A stretch of 64,000 nucleotides of DNA, taken from assembly GCF_004005475.1 (NCBI RefSeq), contig NZ_RZTZ01000002.1:682001-746000 (forward strand). The letters run 5' to 3'. This document shows, one piece after another, positions 34,526 through 42,640 of the stretch (positions are counted from its first letter, which is position 1; every line of letters starts with the position of its first letter). Origin of the DNA: Niallia taxi (GTDB lineage Bacteria; Bacillota; Bacilli; Bacillales; Cytobacillaceae). The notes under the pieces were generated by a model. The model was given only the letters and a program-made list of their open reading frames with translations. It searched no databases and was not told the DNA's origin. Position numbers and translations under genes: made by a program.

Positions 34526-35083
34526 TTAAGCCTCCATAAGACCATCTGTCTGGTCTATGGTTGAGCGCATTGTGTATAGAGTGAAAACATCCTTTGGAAC
34601 TTCAAATAATTCGTAGCTGACTCCGGTTTCTTCCTTGAGCTTTTCTACGATTGTTTTTCTGGTTTCATTGGCATGGACGGCATAAGGGAGCTTTTCTGCT
34701 GCTTTAATAGAACGAAGATTATGCTCTCTTATACGCATCAAGATACTGTTAATATTCAATTCAAAGAAGGTTTCCGAAAAAAACAGTTCCTTGGCAATTT
34801 TATTGTATCCTTTTCCGTGATATGGCTTGCCAATCCAGGTTCCTAAAAAGCCGATTCCGTCTTGTATATCATACAGATTGATCGTTCCAATCGGGTTATG
34901 CCATTCATCAAGAATGGTGCGAGAAATCAGTTCTCCTTTTTCTTCCGCTTCAATTGTTTGTTTTGTGACAAACAAATATTCTTCATAAGATGCTGCCTTT
35001 TGGCGAACAAATGGAAACACATCTGGATGCTTCATTAATTCATAAAGAACAGCACAATCTTCCAATTCACGTTTTTTCAGCAT
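34526..35083 (-). CDS. GNAT (RimJ/RimL-like) acetyltransferase
   Basis: A 185-residue acetyltransferase. ATG 35083 with AAGGAGGG 9 bases upstream is the start; the longer frame from 35131 runs into a structured leader. LGTWIGKPYHGKGYNKIAKE is the acetyl-CoA loop (G-x-G-x-x), preceded by PIGTINLYD and followed by NINSILMRIREHNLRSIKAAEKL, as in ribosomal-protein acetyltransferases. The substrate is unknown. It is preceded by an unusual structured RNA region with a tRNA T-arm-like element. Confidence 0.88.
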   Translation of the reverse strand: MLKKRELEDCAVLYELMKHPDVFPFVRQKAASYEEYLFVTKQTIEAEEKGELISRTILDEWHNPIGTINLYDIQDGIGFLGTWIGKPYHGKGYNKIAKELFFSETFFELNINSILMRIREHNLRSIKAAEKLPYAVHANETRKTIVEKLKEETGVSYELFEVPKDVFTLYTMRSTIDQTDGLMEA

Positions 35084-35139
35084 AAAAAATACCCTCCTTA
35101 TACATGAGGGCAGAAAACAACAGAATGACAAATACCGCT

Positions 35140-35245
35140 CCGCCCTCGAAATTTTTTATCAACTTGTAACTTGTAAAAAATTTCGGGGTGGGAATCGAAC
35201 CCACTAGAACCGTAAAGGTGGCGCACCATTTGCCTTCCCTATATT
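35140..35245 (-). ncRNA. Structured RNA/leader with a tRNA T-arm-like element
   Basis: Read on the minus strand: a hairpin AAATGGTG-CGC-CACCTTT, then GTGGG-TTCGATT-CCCAC exactly like a tRNA T-arm, then CGAAATTTTTTA paired with TAAAAAATTTCG (12 bp, perfect) and an outer GAGGGC/GCCCTC pairing reaching the ribosome binding site region. No matching 5' acceptor strand or D-arm/anticodon arm is seen, so it is not an intact tRNA. It lies directly upstream of the GNAT gene and may be its cis-regulatory leader. Confidence 0.4.
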
Positions 35246-35342
35246 TTATTTATTGTTTTCCTGCAATAATTTCGTACTGCTTATATTGTACAAAAAAAAT
35301 TTTAAAATTCCTATAGGTAAATGTAAGGTTATTGTAAAGTAT

Positions 35343-35933
35343 TTATTTATTTTTTTTGCGGATTTGAAGAAGTATATACGCACCGAGCAATAAGACTGCT
35401 GCAATGATAATAGGTGTGATATATGGCTTAGCATATGTCTCGATATTCTCCCAATGATCGCCAAGTCTCATTCCCAGCAATAAAAACAGAACTGTCCATG
35501 GAATGATGGCTGCAGTTGTATATAAAGTAAACTGCCCAATCGGCATTCTTGCAAGTCCAGCCGGAATGGAAATAGCATGTCTTACTACAGGAATAAATCG
35601 GGCAAGGAAAATCATGCCTGTCCCGTACTTAAGAAACCATTTTTCGGAAGCATCCACATGAGAGCTTTTGATTAAAATGTACTTTCCATATTTGTCAATA
35701 AAAGGTCTACCGCCGTAAAGAGCAATCCAATATAAAAATAGCTGGGCAATTGTCCCGCCGATGACACCAGCAAGTAGGGCGCCGAAAAAATTTATATGGC
35801 CGGTATGGATTAAATACCCTCCATAGCTTAGCACGATTTCACTTGGAATTACTTCGACCATCAACCCCAATGCTATACCCATATAGCCTAAGGATGATAA
35901 AAATTCAAAAATTGTATGTACTAATTCTGACAC
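35343..35933 (-). CDS. DedA family membrane protein (YngC-like)
   Basis: A 196-residue integral membrane protein of the DedA/SNARE-associated family, now known to include polyprenyl-phosphate and phospholipid flippases. EVIPSEIVLSYGGYL (re-entrant segment), GGTIAQLFLYWIALYGGRPF, and FLARFIPVVRHAISIPAGLA with the conserved Arg residues are diagnostic. It most resembles YngC of B. subtilis (~198 residues). The flippase role here is inferred from family. It is a single gene; no ribosome-binding anomaly. Confidence 0.92.
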   Translation of the reverse strand: MSELVHTIFEFLSSLGYMGIALGLMVEVIPSEIVLSYGGYLIHTGHINFFGALLAGVIGGTIAQLFLYWIALYGGRPFIDKYGKYILIKSSHVDASEKWFLKYGTGMIFLARFIPVVRHAISIPAGLARMPIGQFTLYTTAAIIPWTVLFLLLGMRLGDHWENIETYAKPYITPIIIAAVLLLGAYILLQIRKKNK

Positions 35934-36119
35934 TTACATCTCTCCCGCGTAATGTAATTATTTGTATTTTCTATAAAGAATAGTCAATCATAAGTATACA
36001 TGACTAATGGACAAAATTGAAATAAGAAATTAATCTGAGTTTTACCTAGATATTTATAAAAGGAACTGTAAACTATATGCCTTAAATTTCACTTAAAGCG
36101 AAAAAAGAGCAAAAAAAAC

Positions 36120-36145
36120 TGAAACATATTAACAATATGCTCGTA
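36120..36145 (+). promoter_or_regulatory. ECF (SigW-type) promoter of the DUF4870 gene
   Basis: TGAAAC, a 16-bp spacer and CGTA, a perfect SigW match, lies 45 bp before ATG 36190, the same distance as at spo0M. TATAAT also overlaps just downstream (36146-36151), so SigA recognition is possible. Confidence 0.78.
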
Positions 36146-36189
36146 TATAATAAAGACAAATAATTTAAAACCTATAGAGGGAGGACATA

Positions 36190-36525
36190 ATGACTTATCA
36201 TAAAGAAGTACACCAAGATGAAAGACTATTTGCAATGCTCATTTATGTATTAAGCTTTTTTACAGCATTTATCGGCCCATTAGTCGTTTATTTAATAAAG
36301 AGCGATTCACCATTTGTTAAGTATCATGGCAAAGAATATTTTAATTTCCTTATATCTTATGCTATATACGGAGCCATAAGCTGGTTGCTGGTATTTGTGC
36401 TTATCGGTTTTGTTTTAATGCCACTTGTCGGAATTGCAGCATTTGTATTTACGCTTATTGCTGCAATTAGAGCATACGAGGGTGTTGAATACCGAATTCC
36501 ATTCATTATCCGGATTATAAGATAG
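36190..36525 (+). CDS. DUF4870 membrane protein
   Basis: A 111-residue protein with three predicted transmembrane helices. DERLFAMLIYVLSFFTAFIG, LIKSDSPFVKYHGKEYFNF and the last helix with IAAIRAYEGVEYRIPF follow the DUF4870 pattern (cytosolic start, conserved Lys-Ser-x-F-V-x-x-H). GAGGGAGG precedes ATG 36190. The ECF promoter suggests a role in envelope stress; the biochemical function is unknown. Confidence 0.88.
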   Translation: MTYHKEVHQDERLFAMLIYVLSFFTAFIGPLVVYLIKSDSPFVKYHGKEYFNFLISYAIYGAISWLLVFVLIGFVLMPLVGIAAFVFTLIAAIRAYEGVEYRIPFIIRIIR

Positions 36526-36535
36526 TACTAAGTGC

Positions 36536-36571
36536 AAAAAGACTCGTTCATAAGGAACAGAGTCTTTTTTT
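36536..36571 (+). terminator. Terminator after the DUF4870 gene
   Basis: AAAAAGACTC / GAGTCTTTTT with a GTTC/GAAC inner stem and seven T. Confidence 0.87.
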
Positions 36572-36634
36572 GTCTTTTATCGTAATAATCGTTATGATAG
36601 ATTGGAATGAAGGGAAAAGAAAGAAGGATTGAAA

Positions 36635-37489
36635 ATGAAAGAAAAGGTAGGATTAGTGCTAGAGGGAGGCGGCATGCGAGGTGTGTATACTGCAGGTGCC
36701 CTTGAGTGCTTTTTAGAACATGAGGTGTATTTCCCATATGTGATTGGTGTTTCGGCAGGAGCCAGTTATGGAGCATCTTATCTTTCAAAGCAAGCTGGGA
36801 GGAATAAAAGAGTTAGTTTGGATTTTGTTACAGATCCCCGCTATATGTCTTGGCGAAACTTTCGGCAAACAGGGCAGTTTTTTGGGATGGATTTCATTTA
36901 CAATCAAATCCCAAATAAGATGGTCCCATTTGATTATAATGCCTTTTACGAAAATGAAGCAGAATTTAAGATAGGGACAACGGATATCCAAACAGGTGAA
37001 AGTGTCTTTTTTGGTAAGCAGGATTATAAAGAGGAGTTGCTGAAGGCATTAGAAGCATCGAGTTCTTTGCCATTTTTGGCACCGATTGTAGATTTTAAAG
37101 GTAAAAAGCTGATGGACGGTGGCATTGCTGATCCTATCCCCCTTAAGAAGGCGGTAGAGGATGGTTTCACAAAAAATGTTGTCATTTTGACAAGGAATTA
37201 TGGTTATCGTAAATCAAAATCGCGGTTTTCCTTTTTCGTGAAACGCAAGTATCCTCAATTTGCCGGATTGCAACAAGCTATGCAAGCAAGATATAAATAT
37301 TATAATGAAACGCTTGAATATATTGAACAAGAAGAACGGAATGGAAACATACTTGTCATAAGACCACAGGAAAAATTGATTGTCGGACGAATGGAAAGAA
37401 ATCCTCTAAAGCTCGAAAATTTGTATATGCAAGGCTATCGTGATGCAAAAGCGGCACTTGTACAAATGAAAGAGCATGAATATATGTAA
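36635..37489 (+). CDS. Patatin-like phospholipase
   Basis: A 284-residue cytosolic lipase-like protein. The oxyanion-hole motif GGGMRG is at residues ~11-16, the nucleophile elbow is GVSAGAS (about 41-47), and the catalytic Asp lies in DGGIADPIP (about 166). Together these form a Ser-Asp dyad. ATG 36635 has AGAAGG 7 bases upstream; TTG 36629 is too close to that site. Such proteins in Bacillus hydrolyse membrane phospholipids or lysophospholipids; the substrate is unknown. A strong hairpin follows. Confidence 0.92.
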   Translation: MKEKVGLVLEGGGMRGVYTAGALECFLEHEVYFPYVIGVSAGASYGASYLSKQAGRNKRVSLDFVTDPRYMSWRNFRQTGQFFGMDFIYNQIPNKMVPFDYNAFYENEAEFKIGTTDIQTGESVFFGKQDYKEELLKALEASSSLPFLAPIVDFKGKKLMDGGIADPIPLKKAVEDGFTKNVVILTRNYGYRKSKSRFSFFVKRKYPQFAGLQQAMQARYKYYNETLEYIEQEERNGNILVIRPQEKLIVGRMERNPLKLENLYMQGYRDAKAALVQMKEHEYM

Positions 37490-37493
37490 AGAT

Positions 37494-37531
37494 ACCAACT
37501 CCCAATTGTATACCAATTGGGAGTTGGTTTA
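37494..37531. terminator. Hairpin terminator between convergent genes
   Basis: ACCAACTCCCAATTG pairs perfectly (15 bp) with CAATTGGGAGTTGGT across a short loop. The T tail is short on either strand. Confidence 0.75.
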
Positions 37532-37550
37532 TGTCCAACTACAAAAGCTA

Positions 37551-38114
37551 TTAATATCCAAGAACCTTCATTTTTCCTATAGCCAAAAATTCTCGCAAAG
37601 TTAACGAGACTTTCACTGAGTTCGGTGTTTTAGCTGCAAGAGGATAGGCGCGTATCCCAATTTTTTCAGCGATAGTGATTGCTCTGTATAGGTGGAAATC
37701 GCTTGTTGCGATAATGGCTTCCTTTATGTCATATAAGTCTTTACTATTTTGCAGGTTTTCAATTGTGGAAGTAGAGGTATCTTCCATAAGTATCATCTCT
37801 TCTGGAACTTTTTTTTCAAGAAGATAGTTTTTGAGTGCAGCAGCCTCTGATATACTTTCGCCCTCCCCTTTGCCGCCAGATACAATAATTTTAGACTGTT
37901 TATTATTATTCCAATAAGAGAGGGCTGCATCAGCCCGGTTTTTTAGCACCTTTGATAATGTTTCGCCTTCCACTTTAGCCCCAAGGATAATGATGTAAGG
38001 TATTCCGTCTGGTGGTGTGGTAGAGGAGGTTCTTTTCATTTTTATATAGTAAAAGGATGTGCATGCTATCATCACCACAGTAAATGTGAGGATAGCTAAT
38101 TTTACTTTTTTCAA
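37551..38114 (-). CDS. YdcF/ElyC-type DUF218 protein
   Basis: A 187-residue protein with an N-terminal transmembrane anchor (about 5-24) and an extracellular DUF218 domain. IIILGAKVEGETLSKVLKNR, IIVSGGKGEGESISEA, LMEDTSTSTIENL and TSDFHLYRA are the family's conserved motifs (SGG, E.. ST..N, and the F-H-x-x-R). DUF218 proteins affect envelope polysaccharide or vancomycin sensitivity in other bacteria; the activity is not certain. It is monocistronic and divergent from the next gene. Confidence 0.88.
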   Translation of the reverse strand: MKKVKLAILTFTVVMIACTSFYYIKMKRTSSTTPPDGIPYIIILGAKVEGETLSKVLKNRADAALSYWNNNKQSKIIVSGGKGEGESISEAAALKNYLLEKKVPEEMILMEDTSTSTIENLQNSKDLYDIKEAIIATSDFHLYRAITIAEKIGIRAYPLAAKTPNSVKVSLTLREFLAIGKMKVLGY

Positions 38115-38208
38115 AAAATATCACTCCAATCAATCATAGATGATAATGGCTGTTAATAGAATATAGAATACTAGATTATGTTTAAAAAATCAGTAAGGAG
38201 CCATGTTC

Positions 38209-38997
38209 GTGATGAATATTGAAAAATACTACAGACAATCAGCAACTGCTTATCTTAACGCAAGCCTTATCAGCTGCCTTCCAGTCATCTTTTTTCTGGT
38301 CATGTTTTTAAGTATTAAGCTGAATCGTCTCTTTCTTTTGTTAATCATACCCTTTTGTTTATACAGTATAACAGCATTTGCCTCGTACTTGCTTCAGAAA
38401 CGGCGATGTGAGAGGCTTGCAAATACTTTCGAAGAGACAAAGGTGAAGTCTCTCCTTCAATCTCGGACAGTTCTTTTGTCTTTTTTGCCAGCCCCATCCT
38501 TAAGAATGCTTATATTTGACGGCGAGGGCATCGCACTTGGAGAAATTAGAGATGAAAAATTTGCTTTGTTCAGGTGGTATTTGCCACCATTTTTAGACGG
38601 ATTATGGTCAAAAAAATATGGTTTCTATAACGGGGAAGATATGCTTCAATATCAATTTACGATGCGAAAACATTCGATAGAGATTCGGAATAGAAAAAAT
38701 CAGCTTATTAGTAAAATGGATGAAAAGAAAACAGACAAGGCTGTGCAAACTATCTATGTGTATGATGATAAGCAGCTTGTTTTAAAAAGGTCCCTTGCAT
38801 TTACTGATTATTGCCTTGAAAAAGAAAGCGGCTTAATACTGGCCGATGTAAAAAAAGGCTGGATGCCAAAGGGTTGGCAAAAGCGTTTTTTAGACCCCAA
38901 CCATCCAGTTGTTTCTATCCATCATTCTGCAGCAGATAAAGATATAATTCATATTTATGCAATTTTGGCAAAAATATTTGCTTATAAGGACCATTAA
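38209..38997 (+). CDS. Membrane protein of unknown function, possibly tubby-like
   Basis: A ~262-residue protein. Two hydrophobic helices (about 18-42 and 44-68) precede a beta-rich cytosolic domain. GTG 38209 is taken as start because TAAGGAG ends 8 bases upstream; ATG 38203 and 38212 are alternatives. The domain has alternating strands such as LRMLIFDGEGIALGEI, MRKHSIEIRNRKNQLIS, IYVYDDKQLVLKRS and a C-terminal helix DIIHIYAILAKIFA, a layout reminiscent of the tubby/LURP-like fold of the broken gene at 6.5 kb. I do not recognise a definite family. Confidence 0.65.
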   Translation: MMNIEKYYRQSATAYLNASLISCLPVIFFLVMFLSIKLNRLFLLLIIPFCLYSITAFASYLLQKRRCERLANTFEETKVKSLLQSRTVLLSFLPAPSLRMLIFDGEGIALGEIRDEKFALFRWYLPPFLDGLWSKKYGFYNGEDMLQYQFTMRKHSIEIRNRKNQLISKMDEKKTDKAVQTIYVYDDKQLVLKRSLAFTDYCLEKESGLILADVKKGWMPKGWQKRFLDPNHPVVSIHHSAADKDIIHIYAILAKIFAYKDH

Positions 38998-38999
38998 AG

Positions 39000-39027
39000 A
39001 AAAAAGGCTGGCAAATTTGCCAGCCTA
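39000..39027 (-). terminator. Terminator of the fabF-like gene
   Basis: GGCTGGCAAA / TTTGCCAGCC is a 10-bp perfect palindrome. The T-run lies on the minus-strand side, so it primarily ends the fabF-like transcript. Confidence 0.85.
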
Positions 39028-39042
39028 CTAATTTCAAATGCG

Positions 39043-40278
39043 TTATTCGTATTTTTTTAGCACGATAGCTGAATTATGGCCGCCAAATCCGAATGAATTG
39101 GAAAGACCGATGGACATCACTTTTTCTCTAGCTCTGTTTGCAACATAATCCAAGTCACAATCTGCGTCTGGGTTTTGCAAATTGATGGTTGGGGGTATAA
39201 GCTGGTGCTGAAGAGTTTTGGCGAGGGCAATGGCTTCTGCTCCACCTGCTGCACCTAGCATATGCCCTAGCATTGATTTATTCGCAGTTACTGGAATGCG
39301 ATGGGCATCTGCACCAAACAGCTTCTTGATTGCGAGTGTTTCTGACATGTCGCCAACCTTCGTGCTTGTTGCATGTGCACTGATTACATCCACGTCACTA
39401 GTTGTAATGCTTGCTTTGCGCAACGCATTTTTCATTGCTGAATATGCTCCAATTCCCTCTGGATGAGAAGCAACCATATGATAGGCATCAGAGCTTGCAC
39501 CATAGCCGATTACTTCACAAATAATTGGCGCATTGCGACTTAATGCATGCTCTAAAGATTCTAGCACTAATATTCCAGAACCTTCACTCATAACAAATCC
39601 ATCCCGATCTTCATCAAAGGGACGACTTGCAAGCTCAGGCTCGTCATTTCTTGATGATAATGCTCTTGCGTTTGCAAAGCTAGCCACAGATAATCGTGAA
39701 ATTGCGGCTTCAGCGCCGCCAGCAAACATGATGTCAGCATCCTCATTTCGAATCGCGTTAAATGCTTCCCCAATAGATGTATTTCCAATGGAACAGGCAG
39801 TTACAGGCGAAAGGGAAGGACCTAAAGCACCAAGCCTTATACTTATCTGTGCTGCAGCTGCATTTGAAATCATCATCGGCACTAAATTTGGACTGACCCT
39901 ATTTGGACCTCTGTCCTTTAATATATTCACATTATCAATAAGAGTATTCAGGCCGCCGATTCCTGAACCGACATAAACGCCCATCCTTTCCTTATCAACC
40001 TTGTCTAGGTTCAATTGTGAAGCAGCTAACGCTTCTTCTGCAGCTGCTAATGCAAACTGTGCAAAGCGATCTAGTTTTTTTGCTTCCTTTGTGCCCCATC
40101 TTCCTTCAGCATCTAAATTTATAACACTTCCAGCAATTTTCGTTTTTAAATCAGAAACATCAAATTGTTCAATTTTGCTTATACCCGATTTTCCACTAGA
40201 GAGATTTTCCCAAAATTGGTTCACATCATTTCCTAGTGGGGAGATAACACCCATTCCTGTGACAACGACTCTTTTCAT
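39043..40278 (-). CDS. Beta-ketoacyl-ACP synthase II paralogue
   Basis: A 411-residue condensing enzyme that extends acyl-ACP with malonyl-ACP. The nucleophile is Cys162 in TACSIGNTSIG, a variant of the canonical TACATGTNSIG; catalytic His are in AHATST (normally AHGTST) and NKSMLGHMLGAAG. FSMSEGxG appears as FVMSEGSGILVLE. Length and all catalytic residues are intact. It is not in a fab cluster: it stands alone, divergent from an MmyB-type regulator, so it is probably a second FabF used under special conditions (stress lipids or a secondary metabolite). No acyl carrier protein gene is adjacent. Confidence 0.9.
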   Translation of the reverse strand: MKRVVVTGMGVISPLGNDVNQFWENLSSGKSGISKIEQFDVSDLKTKIAGSVINLDAEGRWGTKEAKKLDRFAQFALAAAEEALAASQLNLDKVDKERMGVYVGSGIGGLNTLIDNVNILKDRGPNRVSPNLVPMMISNAAAAQISIRLGALGPSLSPVTACSIGNTSIGEAFNAIRNEDADIMFAGGAEAAISRLSVASFANARALSSRNDEPELASRPFDEDRDGFVMSEGSGILVLESLEHALSRNAPIICEVIGYGASSDAYHMVASHPEGIGAYSAMKNALRKASITTSDVDVISAHATSTKVGDMSETLAIKKLFGADAHRIPVTANKSMLGHMLGAAGGAEAIALAKTLQHQLIPPTINLQNPDADCDLDYVANRAREKVMSIGLSNSFGFGGHNSAIVLKKYE

Positions 40279-40326
40279 TTTTCATTCCTCCAAAAGCTTG
40301 TTTTTTTATCTATTTTATCGTTTACT

Positions 40327-40359
40327 TATCCTATTACAAGTTGTAGTTTATCCTATTAT
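40327..40359. promoter_or_regulatory. Direct-repeat candidate operator between fabF and the XRE regulator
   Basis: TTATCCTATTA occurs exactly at 40327-40337 and 40349-40359, 22 bp apart (two helical turns), in the 110-bp region between divergent genes. This fits binding of a regulator dimer, likely the adjacent XRE protein. Confidence 0.5.
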
Positions 40360-40388
40360 AAATACTACTATCTTAATGAGGAGACGAA

Positions 40389-41228
40389 ATGATTATGAAC
40401 GATGAGATAAGACTTCGGGCACTGTCAGAGTTTTTGAAAACGAAACGGTCAAAGCTGCAGCCGCAGATGGTTGGACTACCTACTGGAGGGAGAAGGCGGA
40501 CACTTGGGCTTCGCAGAGAAGAGGTGGCACAGCTAGCAGGGGTCAGCACAACATGGTACACATGGCTTGAGCAAGGGAGAGATATTAAAGTGTCGATTTC
40601 CGTATTAGAAGCAGTTTCAGACGCTTTAAGATTGAGTAAGGACGAAAAAAAATATGTATTTGGACTTGCCTTGGAGGAAACGCATAACACAGAAATTACT
40701 ATAGAGGAGGGAGAATTAATTACACCTTCTTTAGAAAAAATTCTAAAGGAGCTTAAATACTGTCCGACAATTATTACAGATAGAAGATGCTTTATCGTTG
40801 GCTGGAACGAAGCTGCAGCACAAGTATTTCTGAACTTCAACCTGCTGCCTTTAGAGAATCGGAACTTGATTGAGCTTTTGTTTGCCAGAAAGGAATTAAA
40901 GGCTCTAGCTGTTAACTGGGAGCATTTCGTCCAAGGTTTTCTATCCATTTTCCGCACTTATTTAGGCCAGTATATGGCAGATGATTGGTATTCCCACTTT
41001 ATTCAACAAATGGGTGATAAGTATCCTGATTTCCAAAAGATGTGGAAGGAAAGTGAGGTTAGCTCTGCACCAGAAGTTATGATTGAATTTCGACATTCAA
41101 AAGCTGGAAAAATGCTCTACAATTTGTCATCTCTGCAGGTTCATGGTGCGAATGATTTAAGATGCAGCATTTATACACCAGTTGACGGTACAGAAACAGA
41201 AGAGAAATTAAAGCAGCTTATTAAATAG
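40389..41228 (+). CDS. XRE-family regulator with MmyB-like ligand-binding domain
   Basis: A 279-residue transcription regulator. The N-terminal helix-turn-helix (residues ~10-85) has the hallmark TGGRRRTLGLRREEVAQLAG and VSTTWYTWLEQGRD. The C-terminal ~170 residues match the MmyB-like (MltR) ligand-binding domain (CPTIITDRRCFIVGWN, then NLIELLF, and the FRHSKAGKMLYNLSS region). One MmyB-like structure binds a fatty acid, which is notable because the divergent neighbour is a fatty-acid condensing enzyme. ATG 40389 follows GAGGAG by 5 bases. It probably controls fabF and itself through the direct repeats between them (inference). Confidence 0.9.
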   Translation: MIMNDEIRLRALSEFLKTKRSKLQPQMVGLPTGGRRRTLGLRREEVAQLAGVSTTWYTWLEQGRDIKVSISVLEAVSDALRLSKDEKKYVFGLALEETHNTEITIEEGELITPSLEKILKELKYCPTIITDRRCFIVGWNEAAAQVFLNFNLLPLENRNLIELLFARKELKALAVNWEHFVQGFLSIFRTYLGQYMADDWYSHFIQQMGDKYPDFQKMWKESEVSSAPEVMIEFRHSKAGKMLYNLSSLQVHGANDLRCSIYTPVDGTETEEKLKQLIK

Positions 41229-41272
41229 CAGCTAAAAAACGCATTGTGCAATAAAATGCCTTCATATAAAAT

Positions 41273-41302
41273 GAAAGTAAAAGAAAGTAAAAGAAAGTAA
41301 AA
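41273..41302 (+). repeat. Three tandem 10-bp repeats
   Basis: GAAAGTAAAA is repeated three times without gaps in the 100 bp upstream of the KinB-like gene. Copy number changes would move its promoter or leader spacing. Confidence 0.7.
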
Positions 41303-41329
41303 GAAAAGGATAGAATAGGTGAATGCATC

Positions 41330-42607
41330 ATGCTTGACGACTTACTAGTAAACGGTTTCTTCCTATTTTTGTTTTGTTGTTTTATACCGCTGCTGTTTGT
41401 GTTTCAAAATGGCAGAATTGAAAATAAGAAGTACTTACTTATTTTAACTTCCTCAGCTGCAATCATTGCCTGCATGAGTTTTCCGATTAAGGTGGGGAAT
41501 GGTACGCTGTTTGATTTGCGGCTTTTGGCCCAAATTTTCGGCTCTTTATATGGAGGGCCAATTGCAGCGATTATTTTAGCATTAGTCAATATCCTGTATA
41601 GAAGCTTTTTTGATGGTATAGGTGTAATAACCACACTTATTATTTCCCCCATTCATTTGATAGTTATTTTGGTTGTGAGAAAGCGGTTTCTGCTGTTGTC
41701 TATTCGGAAAAAAATTATATATAGTTTTTTTGGAGGAACCATTTCTACCTCACTTACTCTGTTAATGGTTAATTGGATAGCGGGAATTAATGTCCCAATT
41801 AAGCTGGCGATCCTATACGCATTGCTCCTATCATCTGTATTAGCCTTAATAGTTTATGTTGTGGAAACAATTCAAAAGCTTTGGACAGTGCAGCATAAAA
41901 TAATGCAATCTCAAAAGATGGAAACGGTCAGTCAGCTGGCAGCATCTATCTCCCATGAGGTACGTAATCCACTAACATCAGTAAAGGGATTTATGCAGCT
42001 GCTTCAAGAAACATCTCTTACTAATAATCAAAAGAATTATTTGGAAATTTCAATAAGTGAGCTTGACCGGGCAGTAAAGGTAATAGAAGACTATTTGACA
42101 TTTGCTAACCCAAAACCATGCAGTGCTGTGAAAGAATTGGATGTTCAAGAGGAGATTAATCAAGTTGTTAAGGTGCTTCGGCCCCTTGCAAATAAGAACT
42201 CTGTGCGTTTGGAGCTTAGTATAAGCAGTATCCATATTATAGCTAATCAGCAATACTTTAACCAATGTCTTATTAACATATGCAAAAACGCAATAGAGGC
42301 AATGGAAGAGCATGCCCATGGAGTACTGGCAATTAAAACAGAAAAAGCAAAAAACGATATTATCATCCGTTTCATTGATACAGGAATAGGAATGAGCAAA
42401 GAAGAGATAGCCAGACTTGGGGAGCCGTATTATTCTACAAAAGGAAAAAATGGAACTGGACTTGGCATGATGTTTGTTTTTAATTGCATTAAAGAAATGG
42501 GCGGTACCATTCAAGTAGAAAGTAAAAAAGGGCATGGCACAACATTTATTATGCGCCTGCCCCTTAAATATCATACTAATTCAAAAGAAACGGATCATGC
42601 ACATTGA
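41330..42607 (+). CDS. KinB-like sporulation histidine kinase (5TMR-LYT sensor)
   Basis: A 425-residue kinase. Six hydrophobic helices in the first ~185 residues form a 5TMR-LYT-type sensor (FPIKVGNGTLFDLRLLAQIF is the family's marker). HisKA follows with His209 in SHEVRNPLTSVKGF, then HATPase_c with NICKNAIEAM, DTGIGMSKEEI and GTGLGMMFVFNC. This is the architecture of KinB/LytS-type kinases in Bacillus that feed Spo0F. No response regulator is adjacent. AGGTG precedes ATG 41330. The stop codon overlaps the terminator stem. Confidence 0.88.
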   Translation: MLDDLLVNGFFLFLFCCFIPLLFVFQNGRIENKKYLLILTSSAAIIACMSFPIKVGNGTLFDLRLLAQIFGSLYGGPIAAIILALVNILYRSFFDGIGVITTLIISPIHLIVILVVRKRFLLLSIRKKIIYSFFGGTISTSLTLLMVNWIAGINVPIKLAILYALLLSSVLALIVYVVETIQKLWTVQHKIMQSQKMETVSQLAASISHEVRNPLTSVKGFMQLLQETSLTNNQKNYLEISISELDRAVKVIEDYLTFANPKPCSAVKELDVQEEINQVVKVLRPLANKNSVRLELSISSIHIIANQQYFNQCLINICKNAIEAMEEHAHGVLAIKTEKAKNDIIIRFIDTGIGMSKEEIARLGEPYYSTKGKNGTGLGMMFVFNCIKEMGGTIQVESKKGHGTTFIMRLPLKYHTNSKETDHAH

Positions 42608-42620
42608 TCCGTTTTTTTTA
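42588..42620. terminator. Terminator after the KinB-like gene
   Basis: AAACGGATCA / TGATCCGTTT (10 bp) overlaps the last codons and is followed by eight T; it also serves the convergent EcsC gene. Confidence 0.88.
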
Positions 42621-42640
42621 TAAATAGAATCTGTACCCAC

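Noticed and set aside
35160-35235. tRNA gene on the minus strand
   Set aside because: Only a T-arm-like hairpin is present; no pairing acceptor stem, D-arm or anticodon arm can be formed in the right order.
39218-39976. Long plus-strand ORFs opposite the fabF-like gene
   Set aside because: They are antisense shadows of a well-supported coding sequence and have no family features or ribosome binding sites.
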